NCBI GenBank assembly: GCA_964519615.1
Contig: CAZFIM010000022.1
Span: forward strand, 1 to 38,281
Source of the DNA: CAZFIM01 sp964519615
GTDB lineage: Bacteria; Chloroflexota; Dehalococcoidia; GIF9; UBA5629
DNA: 38,281 nucleotides
Direction of reading: 5' to 3'
The notes below the pieces were generated by a model, which did no database searches, was not told where the DNA came from, and was given only the letters and a program-made list of their open reading frames with translations. A program made the position numbers and the translations under genes. This document shows positions 26,301-34,331 of this stretch, in pieces. Every line of letters starts with the position of its first letter. Within the stretch, counting starts at the first letter, position 1.

Positions 26301-27635
26301 CTTGTTCATCTCAAAATCAACTATCACGCCGTTATCTATGCTGATATATTTGGAGTCCTGACCGCCGATCTCGAATACCGTATCCACATCGGGATGGTAA
26401 AAGATGGCGGCCGTCGCCTGAGCGGTGATCTCGTTCTTGATGGTATCGGCGCCCACGAAATGCCCGGTCAGGTAGCGTCCCGAGCCGGTTGTCCCCACCG
26501 CCCTCACCACTACATTCTCACCCACCTCGCCGTAGATCTCGGCAAGCCCCCTGCGTATGGCCTCCAGCGGTTTGCTGGCCGTAGGCAGGTAGCGCCTTGC
26601 CACCACGTTGTTTTCATCATCAATAAGCACCACATTGGTGCTCAGGGAGCCCACGTCGAGCCCAAGGTACACATCCAGCTTCTTATCCCCGTTGGGCTTG
26701 AAGACTATCTCCTTATTCCCGTTGGCACTTGAGCGCTTAAGCTGCGGCCAGCGGCGCAGGTCCGCCACCGGATTGGCAATATATTCCTGCAGGCGCGCAA
26801 TCCCTTTGAAAGAGATGTCCCCTTCAGGGGGATTATCGAGTATATGGTAGACCGCTCCTATGGCGCCCATAGAGGCGTGGTGCTCGGGTATGATGAGCTC
26901 ACCGTCATTGAGCTTCAGCACCTCGCGGAAGGCTCGCACCACTCCGGCATTGGCTGCCACTCCACCCTGGAAGACCACGGGTTTGGCTATATCACGGCCT
27001 CTGGCCAGATTGCTGCGCACGTTGCGGGCAACGGCAAAACAGAGACCGGCCACGATATCGTGTACGGGAGTAGCGATCTGCTGCAGGTGTATCATATCGC
27101 TCTTGGCAAAGACGCTGCAGCGCCCGGCGATATGGGGAGGGTTCTCAGATTTGAGCGCAAGCTCACCGAACTCCTTATCTATGGAAATGCCTATGCGCCT
27201 TGCCTGCTGGTCTAAAAAGGAGCCTGTTCCCGCCGCGCAGACCGTGTTCATGGCAAAATCAGCAAGATGCGACCTGCCATTGTCCTTTCCCGGTTTCATG
27301 ATAATGAGCTTGGAATCCTCGCCGCCCATCTCTATCACGGTGCGCGCCTCGGGATGCAGACAGGCAACGGAGCTGGACTGCGCCACTATCTCATTGACAA
27401 AGCATCCGCCGATAAGCTCAGCCGCCAGCTTGCCGCCCGTGCCGGTCAGCGCTACAGAGGCCAGCGACCAGGCGGGGTAGCGCGTAAGCAGGTCAGTAAG
27501 CACAGTTAAAAGGGCGTGAAAGGGGCGGCCGTGGCAGAGCGTATAGTGATCCTCCAGTATATTCCTCTCAGCATCGATGATCACGGTATTCACTGAAATA
27601 GAGCCGATGTCGATACCAAGAGAAAAACGCTGCAT
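23361..27635 (-). CDS. Giant acyl-CoA dehydratase activase: two BcrAD/BadFG ATPase domains fused to an HgdB/DUF2229-like part
   Basis: A 1424-residue ATP-driven electron activator. Domain 1 (about 5-265) has GIDIGSISVNT and cluster ligands Cys133 (CAAGTGSF) and Cys173 (GRCSVFAKSD). Domain 2 (about 322-585) has GLDVGSLSTN, Cys447 and Cys487 (DRCTVFMESD). FTCQGCENHC (605-613) then gives a CxxCxxxC site, followed by a long dehydratase/double-cubane-like region with VVLLGRPYNTGDPELN and PFTCLPGTIVASLANAF. The family ejects low-potential electrons to 2-hydroxyacyl-CoA dehydratases or similar double-cubane proteins. ATG 27635 is chosen since GGAGGT sits nine bases before it; the 33 upstream codons look non-coding. 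No dehydratase subunits are adjacent. Confidence 0.92.
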   Translation of the reverse strand: MQRFSLGIDIGSISVNTVIIDAERNILEDHYTLCHGRPFHALLTVLTDLLTRYPAWSLASVALTGTGGKLAAELIGGCFVNEIVAQSSSVACLHPEARTVIEMGGEDSKLIIMKPGKDNGRSHLADFAMNTVCAAGTGSFLDQQARRIGISIDKEFGELALKSENPPHIAGRCSVFAKSDMIHLQQIATPVHDIVAGLCFAVARNVRSNLARGRDIAKPVVFQGGVAANAGVVRAFREVLKLNDGELIIPEHHASMGAIGAVYHILDNPPEGDISFKGIARLQEYIANPVADLRRWPQLKRSSANGNKEIVFKPNGDKKLDVYLGLDVGSLSTNVVLIDDENNVVARRYLPTASKPLEAIRRGLAEIYGEVGENVVVRAVGTTGSGRYLTGHFVGADTIKNEITAQATAAIFYHPDVDTVFEIGGQDSKYISIDNGVIVDFEMNKVCAAGTGSFLEEQAEKLGINIVDEFGKLALGAEQPSRLGDRCTVFMESDLNSHQQKGARKDDLIGGLAYSIVQNYIQKVVGAKRIGSRILFQGGVTNNPAVVAAFEAITGKKITVPPHFDVTGAIGAAMLARDEVRARGGRTHFKGFQVSSIPYTMSRFTCQGCENHCDVHKVVIEGQKQALFYGDRCDKYQPQGVKEEKERRRKEIPNLFELREKILLGDYKDEPETAAADVRTTIGLPRGLMSYYQWFPYWRAFFEELGFRVVLSRPSDRPLVTRSLSMLTAETCFPVEVIHGHIHDLLERDVDYIFTPFIVDSPADIENHSINYNCPWIQAYGFMVRGAMKGEKAAGKFLVPTLHMRYSRKKLLDDLAGFMKEAFGTGKREVDRALTAAQKAQAVFEAAVQDEGSKVMNNLPASRLPVVLLGRPYNTGDPELNLSLVKKLIDLDVLPIPLDFLPLRDALNEIYKDYPMMYWPNGQKILAGARMIARDRRLHAVYLTNFRCGPDSFLSHFVRNEMKGKPYLQLEVDEHSADAGMITRCEAFLDSLKGEAEAGAVKKEITHISVFRTSPSAGRKLYFPYMCDGAHVLAAAARGCGIDADVLPMQDQEDLEWGRKYTSSRECFPMICTTGSFLKKLHEPGVDPGKISFFMPSHGGPCRFGQYHKFQRLIMEELGLGDAEIVSPSNKNSYADFAQGKGLRFRLAAWRGLVAFDILGRMRQEHKPYEVQPGKTDEVYYRYLDKLLHGVENAGKGLIDVMREAGEAFAAVELLDVPRKPVVAVVGEIFMRDNAYCSGFLRQRLENLGVETVMAPVREWIELSSMRFLEESGWRGERRNALKAWIQVYFQHHIAAHYEHALAYTIDSKLMLSVHEILQFGSPYIHRDYVGDPPLAMGTAAGLARKGISGVAAILPFTCLPGTIVASLANAFRKDHGDMPWVDIAFDGQEDTGIETRLQAFVHQAKQYAESRGYIRKREWRKAA

Positions 27636-28072
27636 AGCTTCTAGACCTCCATGAAGAATGGAATTGATTGTTAAAATAAGTGTACCACCTTTTATATGCG
27701 GCTTTCCACAAAGAGGGGCATACGCTGCACGCAAAGCAAATACCGGACAGAGTCATTTCATATACGAGCTGCGCCGCTGCGCATCAATGTCCAACGGAGT
27801 AAGGGGATGTCACTTTAAAGAGCCCCCCCCCTCCGATGGACGATATGGCGGTCTGCTCAAATTGCCTCCTCGTGAGAAAGAGCATCAGCGCAGAGGTACA
27901 GACTATTTTATTGGCCTATTAAAATCCCCTTCCGAGGATTATCTGCTTTCAGACATGCTCGTATGTTCGGTACTCCATCACAGGATAGCCCGGCACGACA
28001 CCGCCATACCTTCACAAGACCGCCCATTTCCCATTCTCATCCCTATTTTGTATACTTAATTCCGGAGTGACA
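27636..28072. other. Divergent intergenic stretch between activase and cbiX
   Basis: No gene is supported; a 133-codon open frame at 27658-28059 has no ribosome site and low-complexity content. It should hold the divergent promoters: TATACT about 20 bases before cbiX is a possible -10. Confidence 0.5.
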
Positions 28073-28579
28073 ATGAAGACGGTTATCATTCTGGCTATGC
28101 ACGGCTCCCCTCCGCGGGACTTCCCCCGCCCGGAGATGGCCGAGTTTATGCGCCTGCACGGGCAGGCGGAAGCCGCAGGCCGCCGCCAGCACTCAGAAAA
28201 CGACCGATACGCTCTACTCGAGAAAAAGATGCGCCAGTGGCCGCGCACGGCGCATAACGACCCCTTCTATACCGCTTCACAGGAGCTGGCAGCCCGCTTA
28301 AGCGAGGTCACCGGATATCAGGTTATCGTGGGCTTTAACGAGTTCTGCGCACCCACTCTTGACCAGGCCATGCAAACGGCAGCTGACAGCCAGGCTGAAA
28401 AAATCATCGTGGCTACCCCCATGATGACCAGAGGCGGCCAGCACACGGAAAAGGATATACCCGCAAAGGTCAACGCCTTCAACCTCATGTACCCGCAGAT
28501 AAAATTTGTCTATGCCTGGCCGTTCGACAGCGCTTATATCGCCCGTTTCCTTGCAGACCACATCGCTGCTTTTGAATAG
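28073..28579 (+). CDS. cbiX: CbiX-type sirohydrochlorin cobaltochelatase/ferrochelatase
   Basis: Class II chelatase of 168 residues that inserts Co2+ (or Fe2+) into sirohydrochlorin. The metal-site His residues are visible in AMHGSPP near the N-terminus and in TRGGQHTEKDIPAKV, a typical GGxHxxxDIP motif. The length corresponds to a short CbiX with an insertion after the first strand. ATG 28073 is preferred to GTG 28067 because CCGGAG (28062-28067) would otherwise overlap the start codon. The gene stands alone but is relevant to corrinoid supply for the methyl-transfer genes in this window. Cobalt versus iron cannot be decided. Confidence 0.85.
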   Translation: MKTVIILAMHGSPPRDFPRPEMAEFMRLHGQAEAAGRRQHSENDRYALLEKKMRQWPRTAHNDPFYTASQELAARLSEVTGYQVIVGFNEFCAPTLDQAMQTAADSQAEKIIVATPMMTRGGQHTEKDIPAKVNAFNLMYPQIKFVYAWPFDSAYIARFLADHIAAFE

Positions 28580-29157
28580 GCCGCCGGCCTCCCCCCCGGT
28601 ATTACCACAGACCATACCCGCTTTCTCAAAAGCTGTATGCTTATGTTTTATCCTCCTGAAGGACATACGGCAGCGATAGTTCCAGGCCCCGGCATGTCCG
28701 GTAATGTTACGGATTTTGACATCAGGCCAGCACCATTGCGACCCACAGGGTTAATTTGACAGCAGTTGTATACTACACGCTATAATACAAAAGGCTTAAA
28801 AGCGTGATTTATTTACCATTGGAGGTGACATACAGCATAGTAAAGCCGTTATTCAACAGCTGCACCGGTTATACCTTTCATACTCCCGTCCCCCTGCACC
28901 CGCCCCGCTGCCGCTGAATCAGCCCTTGAGGAAATTCCGATACATGAAAAATAGGCAGTACAGGTATATGAAAATTATTTGCACTATTATACTATAATTA
29001 CCTGTAACCTGCTCTTATATCAGCAATAATTACCCGGTGATAACAGGTAGAAAGTCTCTTTTTCTGTTATTGCAGCCTACAGTATTATGGTGCCGTAGAC
29101 TGTTACAGTAGGTAGTTCGAAAATGAACTCCGGGAATAGTGCTAAAGGAGTAAGACC
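28580..29157. other. 578-base stretch before the NuoEF-type operon
   Basis: Contains a strong promoter (28756-28786) and, after it, GGAGGTGAC at 28819-28828 with no ATG/GTG/TTG-led frame of any length following. A 7-base inverted repeat (28999-29005 and 29043-29049) surrounds 37 bases. No recognised riboswitch or gene was found. Confidence 0.5.
28756..28786 (+). promoter_or_regulatory. Sigma70-type promoter upstream of the NuoEF-type operon
   Basis: TTGACA (28756-28761) and TATAAT (28781-28786), both perfect consensus, separated by a long 19-base spacer. It would give a leader of about 360 bases before nuoE. Confidence 0.65.
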
Positions 29158-29877
29158 ATGAATAAACAACAAAGTTGCGCGGAGTTTGAGGTCCAAATCA
29201 GGGAACCTAATGTACCGGTGCTTATTCAACCCCACGAGTACACCTTAGAAGACAAACACGAGCTGCTGTTAAAGGAGCTTGAGCTTTTCAGTGAGTATTT
29301 CTCATTCCGTCTGCACGACCCTGTGATGGACAGCAAGTTGAACAGCTTCGCGGAGAGAGCGGTGCAGCACTGCAAGACGCCCAGCCGCATCAATGAACCC
29401 GAGGACGCCGTCAGGCAAATGGTTAAGGAGCTTATCGGTGTGGATGCCGTCCTGAAAAAGCACGACTGTGACAAAAGCGCCCTTATCCAGATCATGCTGG
29501 ATATACAGGCGCAGAACAACTGGCTTTCGCAATGTGCATTGATGTGGGTATCGGAAAGGCTTGATGTGCCGCTTGCGCGCATCTATCATATCGCCACCTT
29601 TTACAAATCATTCAGTCTCATCGCACATGGAAGGCACCTGGTGCAGGTCTGCTGCGGGACGGCCTGCCATGTACGCAACAGCCAGCGCCTGCTGGAAAAT
29701 GTGACAGACGTTCTTAAACTTCAGCCCGGACAGACCGATGAGGAGCAGCGTTTCACTTTCACCACTGTCAATTGTCTGGGATGCTGCGCACTGGGGCCGG
29801 TGGTTGCCGTAGATAAGGACTACTACAGCAATCCGCCCGCAGAAGAGCTTAAACAAATTTTCGATCTATACGAGTAG
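29158..29877 (+). CDS. NuoE-like 24-kDa [2Fe-2S] subunit of a soluble NADH dehydrogenase
   Basis: Thioredoxin-like ferredoxin subunit. The [2Fe-2S] ligands are Cys165-x4-Cys170 (VCCGTACHVRNS) and Cys206-x3-Cys210 (CLGCCALGPV). The helical domain with IYHIATFYKSF is typical. At 239 residues it is about 80 longer than usual: residues 1-80 form an N-terminal extension I do not recognise. ATG 29158 follows AAAGGAG (29144-29150) with seven bases of spacing. It leads an operon with NuoF-like and HoxU-like proteins, i.e. a diaphorase module that exchanges electrons between NAD(H) and ferredoxin-type carriers. Confidence 0.92.
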   Translation: MNKQQSCAEFEVQIREPNVPVLIQPHEYTLEDKHELLLKELELFSEYFSFRLHDPVMDSKLNSFAERAVQHCKTPSRINEPEDAVRQMVKELIGVDAVLKKHDCDKSALIQIMLDIQAQNNWLSQCALMWVSERLDVPLARIYHIATFYKSFSLIAHGRHLVQVCCGTACHVRNSQRLLENVTDVLKLQPGQTDEEQRFTFTTVNCLGCCALGPVVAVDKDYYSNPPAEELKQIFDLYE

Positions 29878-29890
29878 CGGGAGATCACGT

Positions 29891-31804
29891 ATGGTTAAAT
29901 TACACACATCACAGGACCTGGAAAATTTAAGACAGTACATAGGCTCATATAATGATCCTTCCCGCACCTGTATCACTGTGTGCTCGGGGACAGGATGTCA
30001 GGCATACCACAGCCATGACCTTGCCGATGCCTTCGAAAAAGAGATAGCGGCGCGCGGTCTGGAGAAGAAGTGCTCCGTACGCCGTACCGGATGCCACGGT
30101 TTTTGCGAGCGGGGGCCGGTGGTCATAGTGCTGCCTGATGAGATTTGTTATCTTGACGTAAGCAGCAAGGACGTCCCGGAGATTCTCTCACACGTTTCGG
30201 AAGATAAAGAAGCGGTGGAGCGCCTGCTCTACAAAGAGAGCGAGTCCGGACAGGCGATTGTCCGCCAGGATGACATACCGTTCTACAAACATCAGACCCG
30301 TATCCTCCTGCATGATAACCGGCTTATCGATTCGCAAAATATAGAGGACTATATAGCTCTGGGCGGATATTCCGCTCTTTCCAAATCCCTGTTTACGCTT
30401 GGCCCGCAGCAGGTAATGCAAATGGTCATGGATTCGGGGCTGCGCGGACGCGGCGGAGGCGGATTTCCTACCGCAGTCAAGTGGACCACCACGCGTGATG
30501 CACCCGGCAAGACCAAATACGTCATCGTCAACGCCGATGAAGGAGATCCCGGCGCGTATATGAACCGCAGTCTGCTTGAGGGCAATCCCCACAGCGTTCT
30601 TGAAGGATTGATAATCGGTGCTTATGCCATCGGTGCTCATCAGGGCTTTATCTATGTTCGACAGGAATATCCTCTGGCGGTGAAGAATACCTCCATCGCT
30701 ATCCAGCAGGCACGCCAGCGCGGCCTGCTGGGCAAGAATATACTGGGATCGGGATTCGATTTCGATATCACCATCCACCGCGGTGCCGGTGCTTTCGTAT
30801 CGGGAGAATCGAGCGCTCTTATGTCTGCCATAGAGGGCAAGGTGGGCGAACCGAAACCCAAATACATACACACGGCCGTACAGGGCATAGACGGCAAACC
30901 CAGCACGCTCAACAACGTTGAAACATGGGCAAACGTGCCCCTTATCATCAATAGAGGAGTTGACTGGTTTAAGAGCATTGGTTCTGAAGGCAACTACGGC
31001 ACCAAGGTATTCTCCCTGGTGGGCAAAGTCAATAATACCGGGCTGGTGGAGGTGCCGCTGGGCACCACGCTCAGGAAGGTTATTTTCGATATCGGGGGAG
31101 GCATACCCAAAGGCAAAAAGTTTAAAGCCGTACAGACAGGCGGGCCTTCGGGAGGCTGCATTCCTGCAAGCCTGCTGGATACGCCGGTGGACTTCGATCG
31201 GCTGACCGCCATCGGCTCCATGATGGGCTCAGGCGGCATTATCGTCATGGATGAAGATACCTGCATGGTGGATATCGCCCGCTATTTTATCGATTTCCTT
31301 AGCGGAGAGTCCTGCGGCAAATGCGTGCCCTGCCGGGAAGGATTGAAACAGATGCGCCGCATACTGGAGAATATCTGCCGCGGCAAGGGTAAAGAAGGCG
31401 ATATAGAGCTGCTTGAGGAGATAGCCTTCGTCATGAAGACCGCTTCACTCTGCGCGCTGGGCACCAGCGCTGCCAATCCGGTGCTGAGCACCATCAGATA
31501 TTTCCGCGATGAATATGAGGCACATATCAGGGAGAAGCGCTGTCCGGCCGGACTCTGCCGTGATCTGACGGCCTACTACATCGACCCGGAGAAATGCAAG
31601 GGCTGCGGCATCTGCGCGCGCAACTGCCCGGTGGAAGCCATCACAGGTTCAAAGGGCGAGCTGCACATAATCGACCAGGTCAAGTGCACACAATGCGGAA
31701 CCTGCTTTGAGATGTGCCCCGAACGTTTCTCGGCGGTCATCAAGGTCCCGCGCCATCAGGTGATCGAACAGACAGACCAGGAAATGGAACTACACAGGCG
31801 GTGA
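29891..31804 (+). CDS. NuoF-like NADH-binding flavoprotein with C-terminal ferredoxin (HymB/HndC type)
   Basis: A 637-residue FMN/NADH-binding subunit. The N-terminal thioredoxin-like [2Fe-2S] domain has CSGTGCQAYHS and RRTGCHGFCERGP. The NADH/FMN core has GLRGRGGGGFPTAVKW and VNADEGDPGAYMNR. The [4Fe-4S] site is ESCGKCVPCREGL, and the C-terminal two-cluster ferredoxin has CKGCGICARNCPVEAI and CTQCGTCFEMCPERF. This domain order matches electron-bifurcating hydrogenase HydB/HndC and related NuoF proteins, but no hydrogenase gene is here. ATG 29891 follows GGGAG by seven bases. It likely couples NAD(H) to ferredoxin. Confidence 0.94.
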   Translation: MVKLHTSQDLENLRQYIGSYNDPSRTCITVCSGTGCQAYHSHDLADAFEKEIAARGLEKKCSVRRTGCHGFCERGPVVIVLPDEICYLDVSSKDVPEILSHVSEDKEAVERLLYKESESGQAIVRQDDIPFYKHQTRILLHDNRLIDSQNIEDYIALGGYSALSKSLFTLGPQQVMQMVMDSGLRGRGGGGFPTAVKWTTTRDAPGKTKYVIVNADEGDPGAYMNRSLLEGNPHSVLEGLIIGAYAIGAHQGFIYVRQEYPLAVKNTSIAIQQARQRGLLGKNILGSGFDFDITIHRGAGAFVSGESSALMSAIEGKVGEPKPKYIHTAVQGIDGKPSTLNNVETWANVPLIINRGVDWFKSIGSEGNYGTKVFSLVGKVNNTGLVEVPLGTTLRKVIFDIGGGIPKGKKFKAVQTGGPSGGCIPASLLDTPVDFDRLTAIGSMMGSGGIIVMDEDTCMVDIARYFIDFLSGESCGKCVPCREGLKQMRRILENICRGKGKEGDIELLEEIAFVMKTASLCALGTSAANPVLSTIRYFRDEYEAHIREKRCPAGLCRDLTAYYIDPEKCKGCGICARNCPVEAITGSKGELHIIDQVKCTQCGTCFEMCPERFSAVIKVPRHQVIEQTDQEMELHRR

Positions 31805-31808
31805 CACA

Positions 31809-32393
31809 ATGGCACAGATAAAACTGGAAATAGACGGTAAAGTCGTAGAAGCGGAAGAGGGAATGACCATCCTGCAGGCGGCACGCCAGGCAGATATCTA
31901 CATTCCCACGCTCTGCTACCATGAAAAATTATCACCTTACGGCGGCTGCCGCCTTTGCACGGTTGAGATAGAGAAAAAGGGAAAGTCACGGCTGGTGGCA
32001 TCATGCCTATACCCGGCCGAGGAAGGGCTTATTGTCCGGACTGAAACGGCGGATGTCTTGAAAGTGCGTAAAATGATACTGGAGATGCTGCTGCCGCTCT
32101 CCCCCACCGGCCCTATAGAGACGCTGGCGAAAAAGTACGGCGTGGTGAAGTCTCGTTTTGTAGATAAACCTACATGCTGCATTCTCTGTGGCCTGTGCGT
32201 GCGCTACTGCGAGGAGGTCAAAGGAGCCTCGGCAGTGACCTTTATCAACAGAGGCACGGAAAGAGATATCGCCTTTGTGCCGGAAGTAGCCCCTGATGTA
32301 TGCTGCGTCTGCAAGGAATGCTTCCCGCTTTGTCCCAGCGGTAAAATCACTACCCTCTGTCTGGACGGAACCGAGTTCGCCCCATTGGCCTGA
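31809..32393 (+). CDS. HoxU/NuoG-N-terminus-like Fe-S subunit, short form
   Basis: A 194-residue iron-sulfur protein. An N-terminal [2Fe-2S] domain has Cys36, Cys47, Cys50 and Cys65 (LCYHEKLSPYGGCRLC). A helical linker follows, then two Cys groups resembling [4Fe-4S] sites (TCCILCGLCVRYC and CCVCKECFPLCPSG). The H-x3-C-x2-C-x5-C cluster that normally follows the [2Fe-2S] domain in HoxU, HydA and NuoG is not seen. It ends without a hydrogenase or Mo domain. Only four bases separate it from the NuoF-like stop. It would carry electrons out of the diaphorase to an unidentified partner. Confidence 0.88.
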   Translation: MAQIKLEIDGKVVEAEEGMTILQAARQADIYIPTLCYHEKLSPYGGCRLCTVEIEKKGKSRLVASCLYPAEEGLIVRTETADVLKVRKMILEMLLPLSPTGPIETLAKKYGVVKSRFVDKPTCCILCGLCVRYCEEVKGASAVTFINRGTERDIAFVPEVAPDVCCVCKECFPLCPSGKITTLCLDGTEFAPLA

Positions 32394-32524
32394 GGCCCTG
32401 CCTGCAGAGAAAGCTCAACTGACACCACACCGCATACCAGGTTTTCCGCAAAAGGAAGCGTACTGCTGCACTTCATTGATACCGTAGATTTTCAGGCCGC
32501 TGGCTGGGTGCGAGCACAATCGTC

Positions 32525-32530
32525 TATAAT
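32525..32530 (+). promoter_or_regulatory. -10 element directly upstream of thyX
   Basis: Consensus TATAAT eight bases before the ATG. Transcription would begin at or next to the start codon. The -35 region is poor (GGCTGG at 17 bases of spacing). Confidence 0.5.
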
Positions 32531-32538
32531 AAGATACT

Positions 32539-33129
32539 ATGAAATACGATATCGAGATTACGCTACTGGCCATCACACCTGACAGCGAGGCCCTGCTGGA
32601 GAAAGCGGGGCGGCTGTGCTATGACACCGTCGATAAGCTGGGCACAAAGGAGAAATGGCTCCAGTCCCGCATCCGGCAGGGTCATGAGAGCCTGATAGAA
32701 CATGCGAGCGCAACTTTTTACATCAGGGCATCGCGAGCACTTACCCATGAACTGGTGCGCCACCGCATCGCCAGCTACTCTCAGCGCAGCCAGCGCTATG
32801 TGAAAGAAACGGATGTGAACTATATCACGCCGCCGGAGTTAAGCGCTGACAGCAGTCCTGAGCTGGCGCTCATCTACCGCAAAGCCATGGATGATGCGTG
32901 GAAGGCCTACAATCAACTGCTGGAAGCGCAAGTCAAGCCGGAGCTGGCCCGCTACGTGCTGCCCAATGCCTGCAGTACCGAGATCATCTGCACCTGGAAC
33001 TTTCGCGAGATCCGCCATATCATTACCTTGCGCGATAGCCCCGCCGCCCTGCCCGAGATACGCCAGGCCGCTGAGACTATCAAGCAGATTATGCAGCAGC
33101 AGGCGCCGGCGGTATTCGGGGACCTGTAA
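32539..33129 (+). CDS. thyX: Flavin-dependent thymidylate synthase
   Basis: ThyX converts dUMP to dTMP with FAD, NAD(P)H and methylene-tetrahydrofolate. The signature RHRxxSxxxxSxR is complete: Arg74-His75-Arg76, Ser79, Ser84, Arg86, read in RHRIASYSQRSQRY. Length of 196 residues is normal to slightly short. ATG 32539 has no Shine-Dalgarno sequence, and a TATAAT ends nine bases earlier, so the mRNA is probably leaderless. It stands alone between the diaphorase operon and a convergent degV gene. Confidence 0.95.
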   Translation: MKYDIEITLLAITPDSEALLEKAGRLCYDTVDKLGTKEKWLQSRIRQGHESLIEHASATFYIRASRALTHELVRHRIASYSQRSQRYVKETDVNYITPPELSADSSPELALIYRKAMDDAWKAYNQLLEAQVKPELARYVLPNACSTEIICTWNFREIRHIITLRDSPAALPEIRQAAETIKQIMQQQAPAVFGDL

Positions 33130-33232
33130 ATCCGGCATATATGGCGAACGCAAATACGGACGGTTTTCTCGTGCGGTATGCCGATATATCAGGATGCCCT
33201 GTCACTACTCGCTGGAAATCAGAGCAAGCGGC

Positions 33233-34096
33233 CTAATAGCTGGTGGGAACAATCCCGCGTATGCCGATAACTATAACATTCGGCCCGGCGTGTGCGCCGA
33301 GGATAGGGCCTATCTGCCCCATTATTATCTTCTCCACCGGGAATAACGGCGCAATACGGTCTCTTAGTGCTTTGGCTTCCTGTATTGATGTGTTGTACAT
33401 AATGGCCAGGTCTTTGACATTGCCCTTTTCTTTGAGAGCGTTGGCCATATAATTGTAGAGCTCCATGACCCCTTTGGAGAAGCTCCTGGCCATTTTTACC
33501 GGTATTACCTCCCCGTTTTTCATGGAGAGCATGGGTTTGATGTTAAGCAGCGTGCCTACCATACCTTTTGCCTGCCCTATACGTCCGCCTTTTGCCAGGT
33601 ATTTAAGCGAGTCGAACAGAGTTAAAAAATGTATCTCTTTAAGTGCGTCTTTAGCTATTTTGACCACCTCCTGCAGGCTCGCACCGTCACGGGCAGCCCT
33701 GGCTGCAGCCAGGCAGATCATGCCCAACCCGATGGTCATCGACTGGGAATCTATCACCTCGATAGGACAGGCGTCTGCCATCATCTCCTTGGCCTGCCGG
33801 GCGGACTGACAGATTCCGCTGAATTTCTCGGAAAGATGTATGGATACGATACCATCTGCTTTCCCTGCCAGGCTTTCATATGTTTGCTGAAAATCCATGG
33901 GCGATGGTTGAATGGTATTGGGGAAAACGGGATCCGTCGTCAGCCTCCGGTAGAATTCATCATTGGAAATTTCTACTCCGGTTTTAAATACCTCCTCACC
34001 GAACCGTACATAGAGGGGTACCACTGAAATATCAAGCTCTTCCAACAGGTGCCGGGGGATATCCGAGCTGCTGTCTGTCACAATTTTTACTGCCAT
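33233..34096 (-). CDS. DegV-family fatty-acid-binding protein (FakB-like), intact copy
   Basis: A 287-residue DegV protein that binds fatty acids for fatty-acid kinase. VKIVTDSSSDIPRHL begins the domain, DGIVSIHLSEKFSG contacts the lipid head group, CPIEVIDSQSMTIGLG follows, and GQIGPILGAHAGPNVIVIG ends it. ATG 34096 (MAVKIV) is chosen since AAAGGA is six bases upstream; twenty extra codons in frame lack a ribosome site. It is the functional reference for the frameshifted DegV gene at 20725-21569. It converges with thyX. Confidence 0.93.
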   Translation of the reverse strand: MAVKIVTDSSSDIPRHLLEELDISVVPLYVRFGEEVFKTGVEISNDEFYRRLTTDPVFPNTIQPSPMDFQQTYESLAGKADGIVSIHLSEKFSGICQSARQAKEMMADACPIEVIDSQSMTIGLGMICLAAARAARDGASLQEVVKIAKDALKEIHFLTLFDSLKYLAKGGRIGQAKGMVGTLLNIKPMLSMKNGEVIPVKMARSFSKGVMELYNYMANALKEKGNVKDLAIMYNTSIQEAKALRDRIAPLFPVEKIIMGQIGPILGAHAGPNVIVIGIRGIVPTSY

Positions 34097-34239
34097 CGCA
34101 CTTCCTTTAACAATACTGATTTTCCGTATGATACTATATATGCAGCAATGCTTCAAAATTTGACACTAAACAGAGTAATAACTCCGCCCTGTAAGCAATA
34201 ACTACGCAACAACACGCACTCGAGCATAATAAATAATTC

Positions 34240-34265
34240 GGCCGCCCTCTATAAAAAGGGCGGCC
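34240..34265 (-). terminator. Terminator of the xanthine-dehydrogenase-type operon
   Basis: Perfect 9-bp GC-rich stem (34240-34248 with 34257-34265) and an 8-base loop. Read on the minus strand, it is followed by a U-rich GAATTATTTATTATG tail, 67 bases after the operon's last stop. Confidence 0.75.
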
Positions 34266-34331
34266 ACATAAAAAGCCTCCGCTGGACCATACATCCAGGC
34301 CATACTGAAGAATGAATGTGCAGTACCTGTG

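Noticed and set aside
27658..28059. 133-codon plus-strand frame before cbiX
   Set aside because: No ribosome site and no protein-like pattern; partly within the activase leader.
28565..28600. GC-rich hairpin after cbiX as a terminator
   Set aside because: Only a 5-bp stem with a 3-base loop, and followed by C-rich rather than T-rich sequence.
33133..33183. Inverted repeat between thyX and degV as a bidirectional terminator
   Set aside because: Arms are only seven bases with a loop of 37 bases and no T-run.
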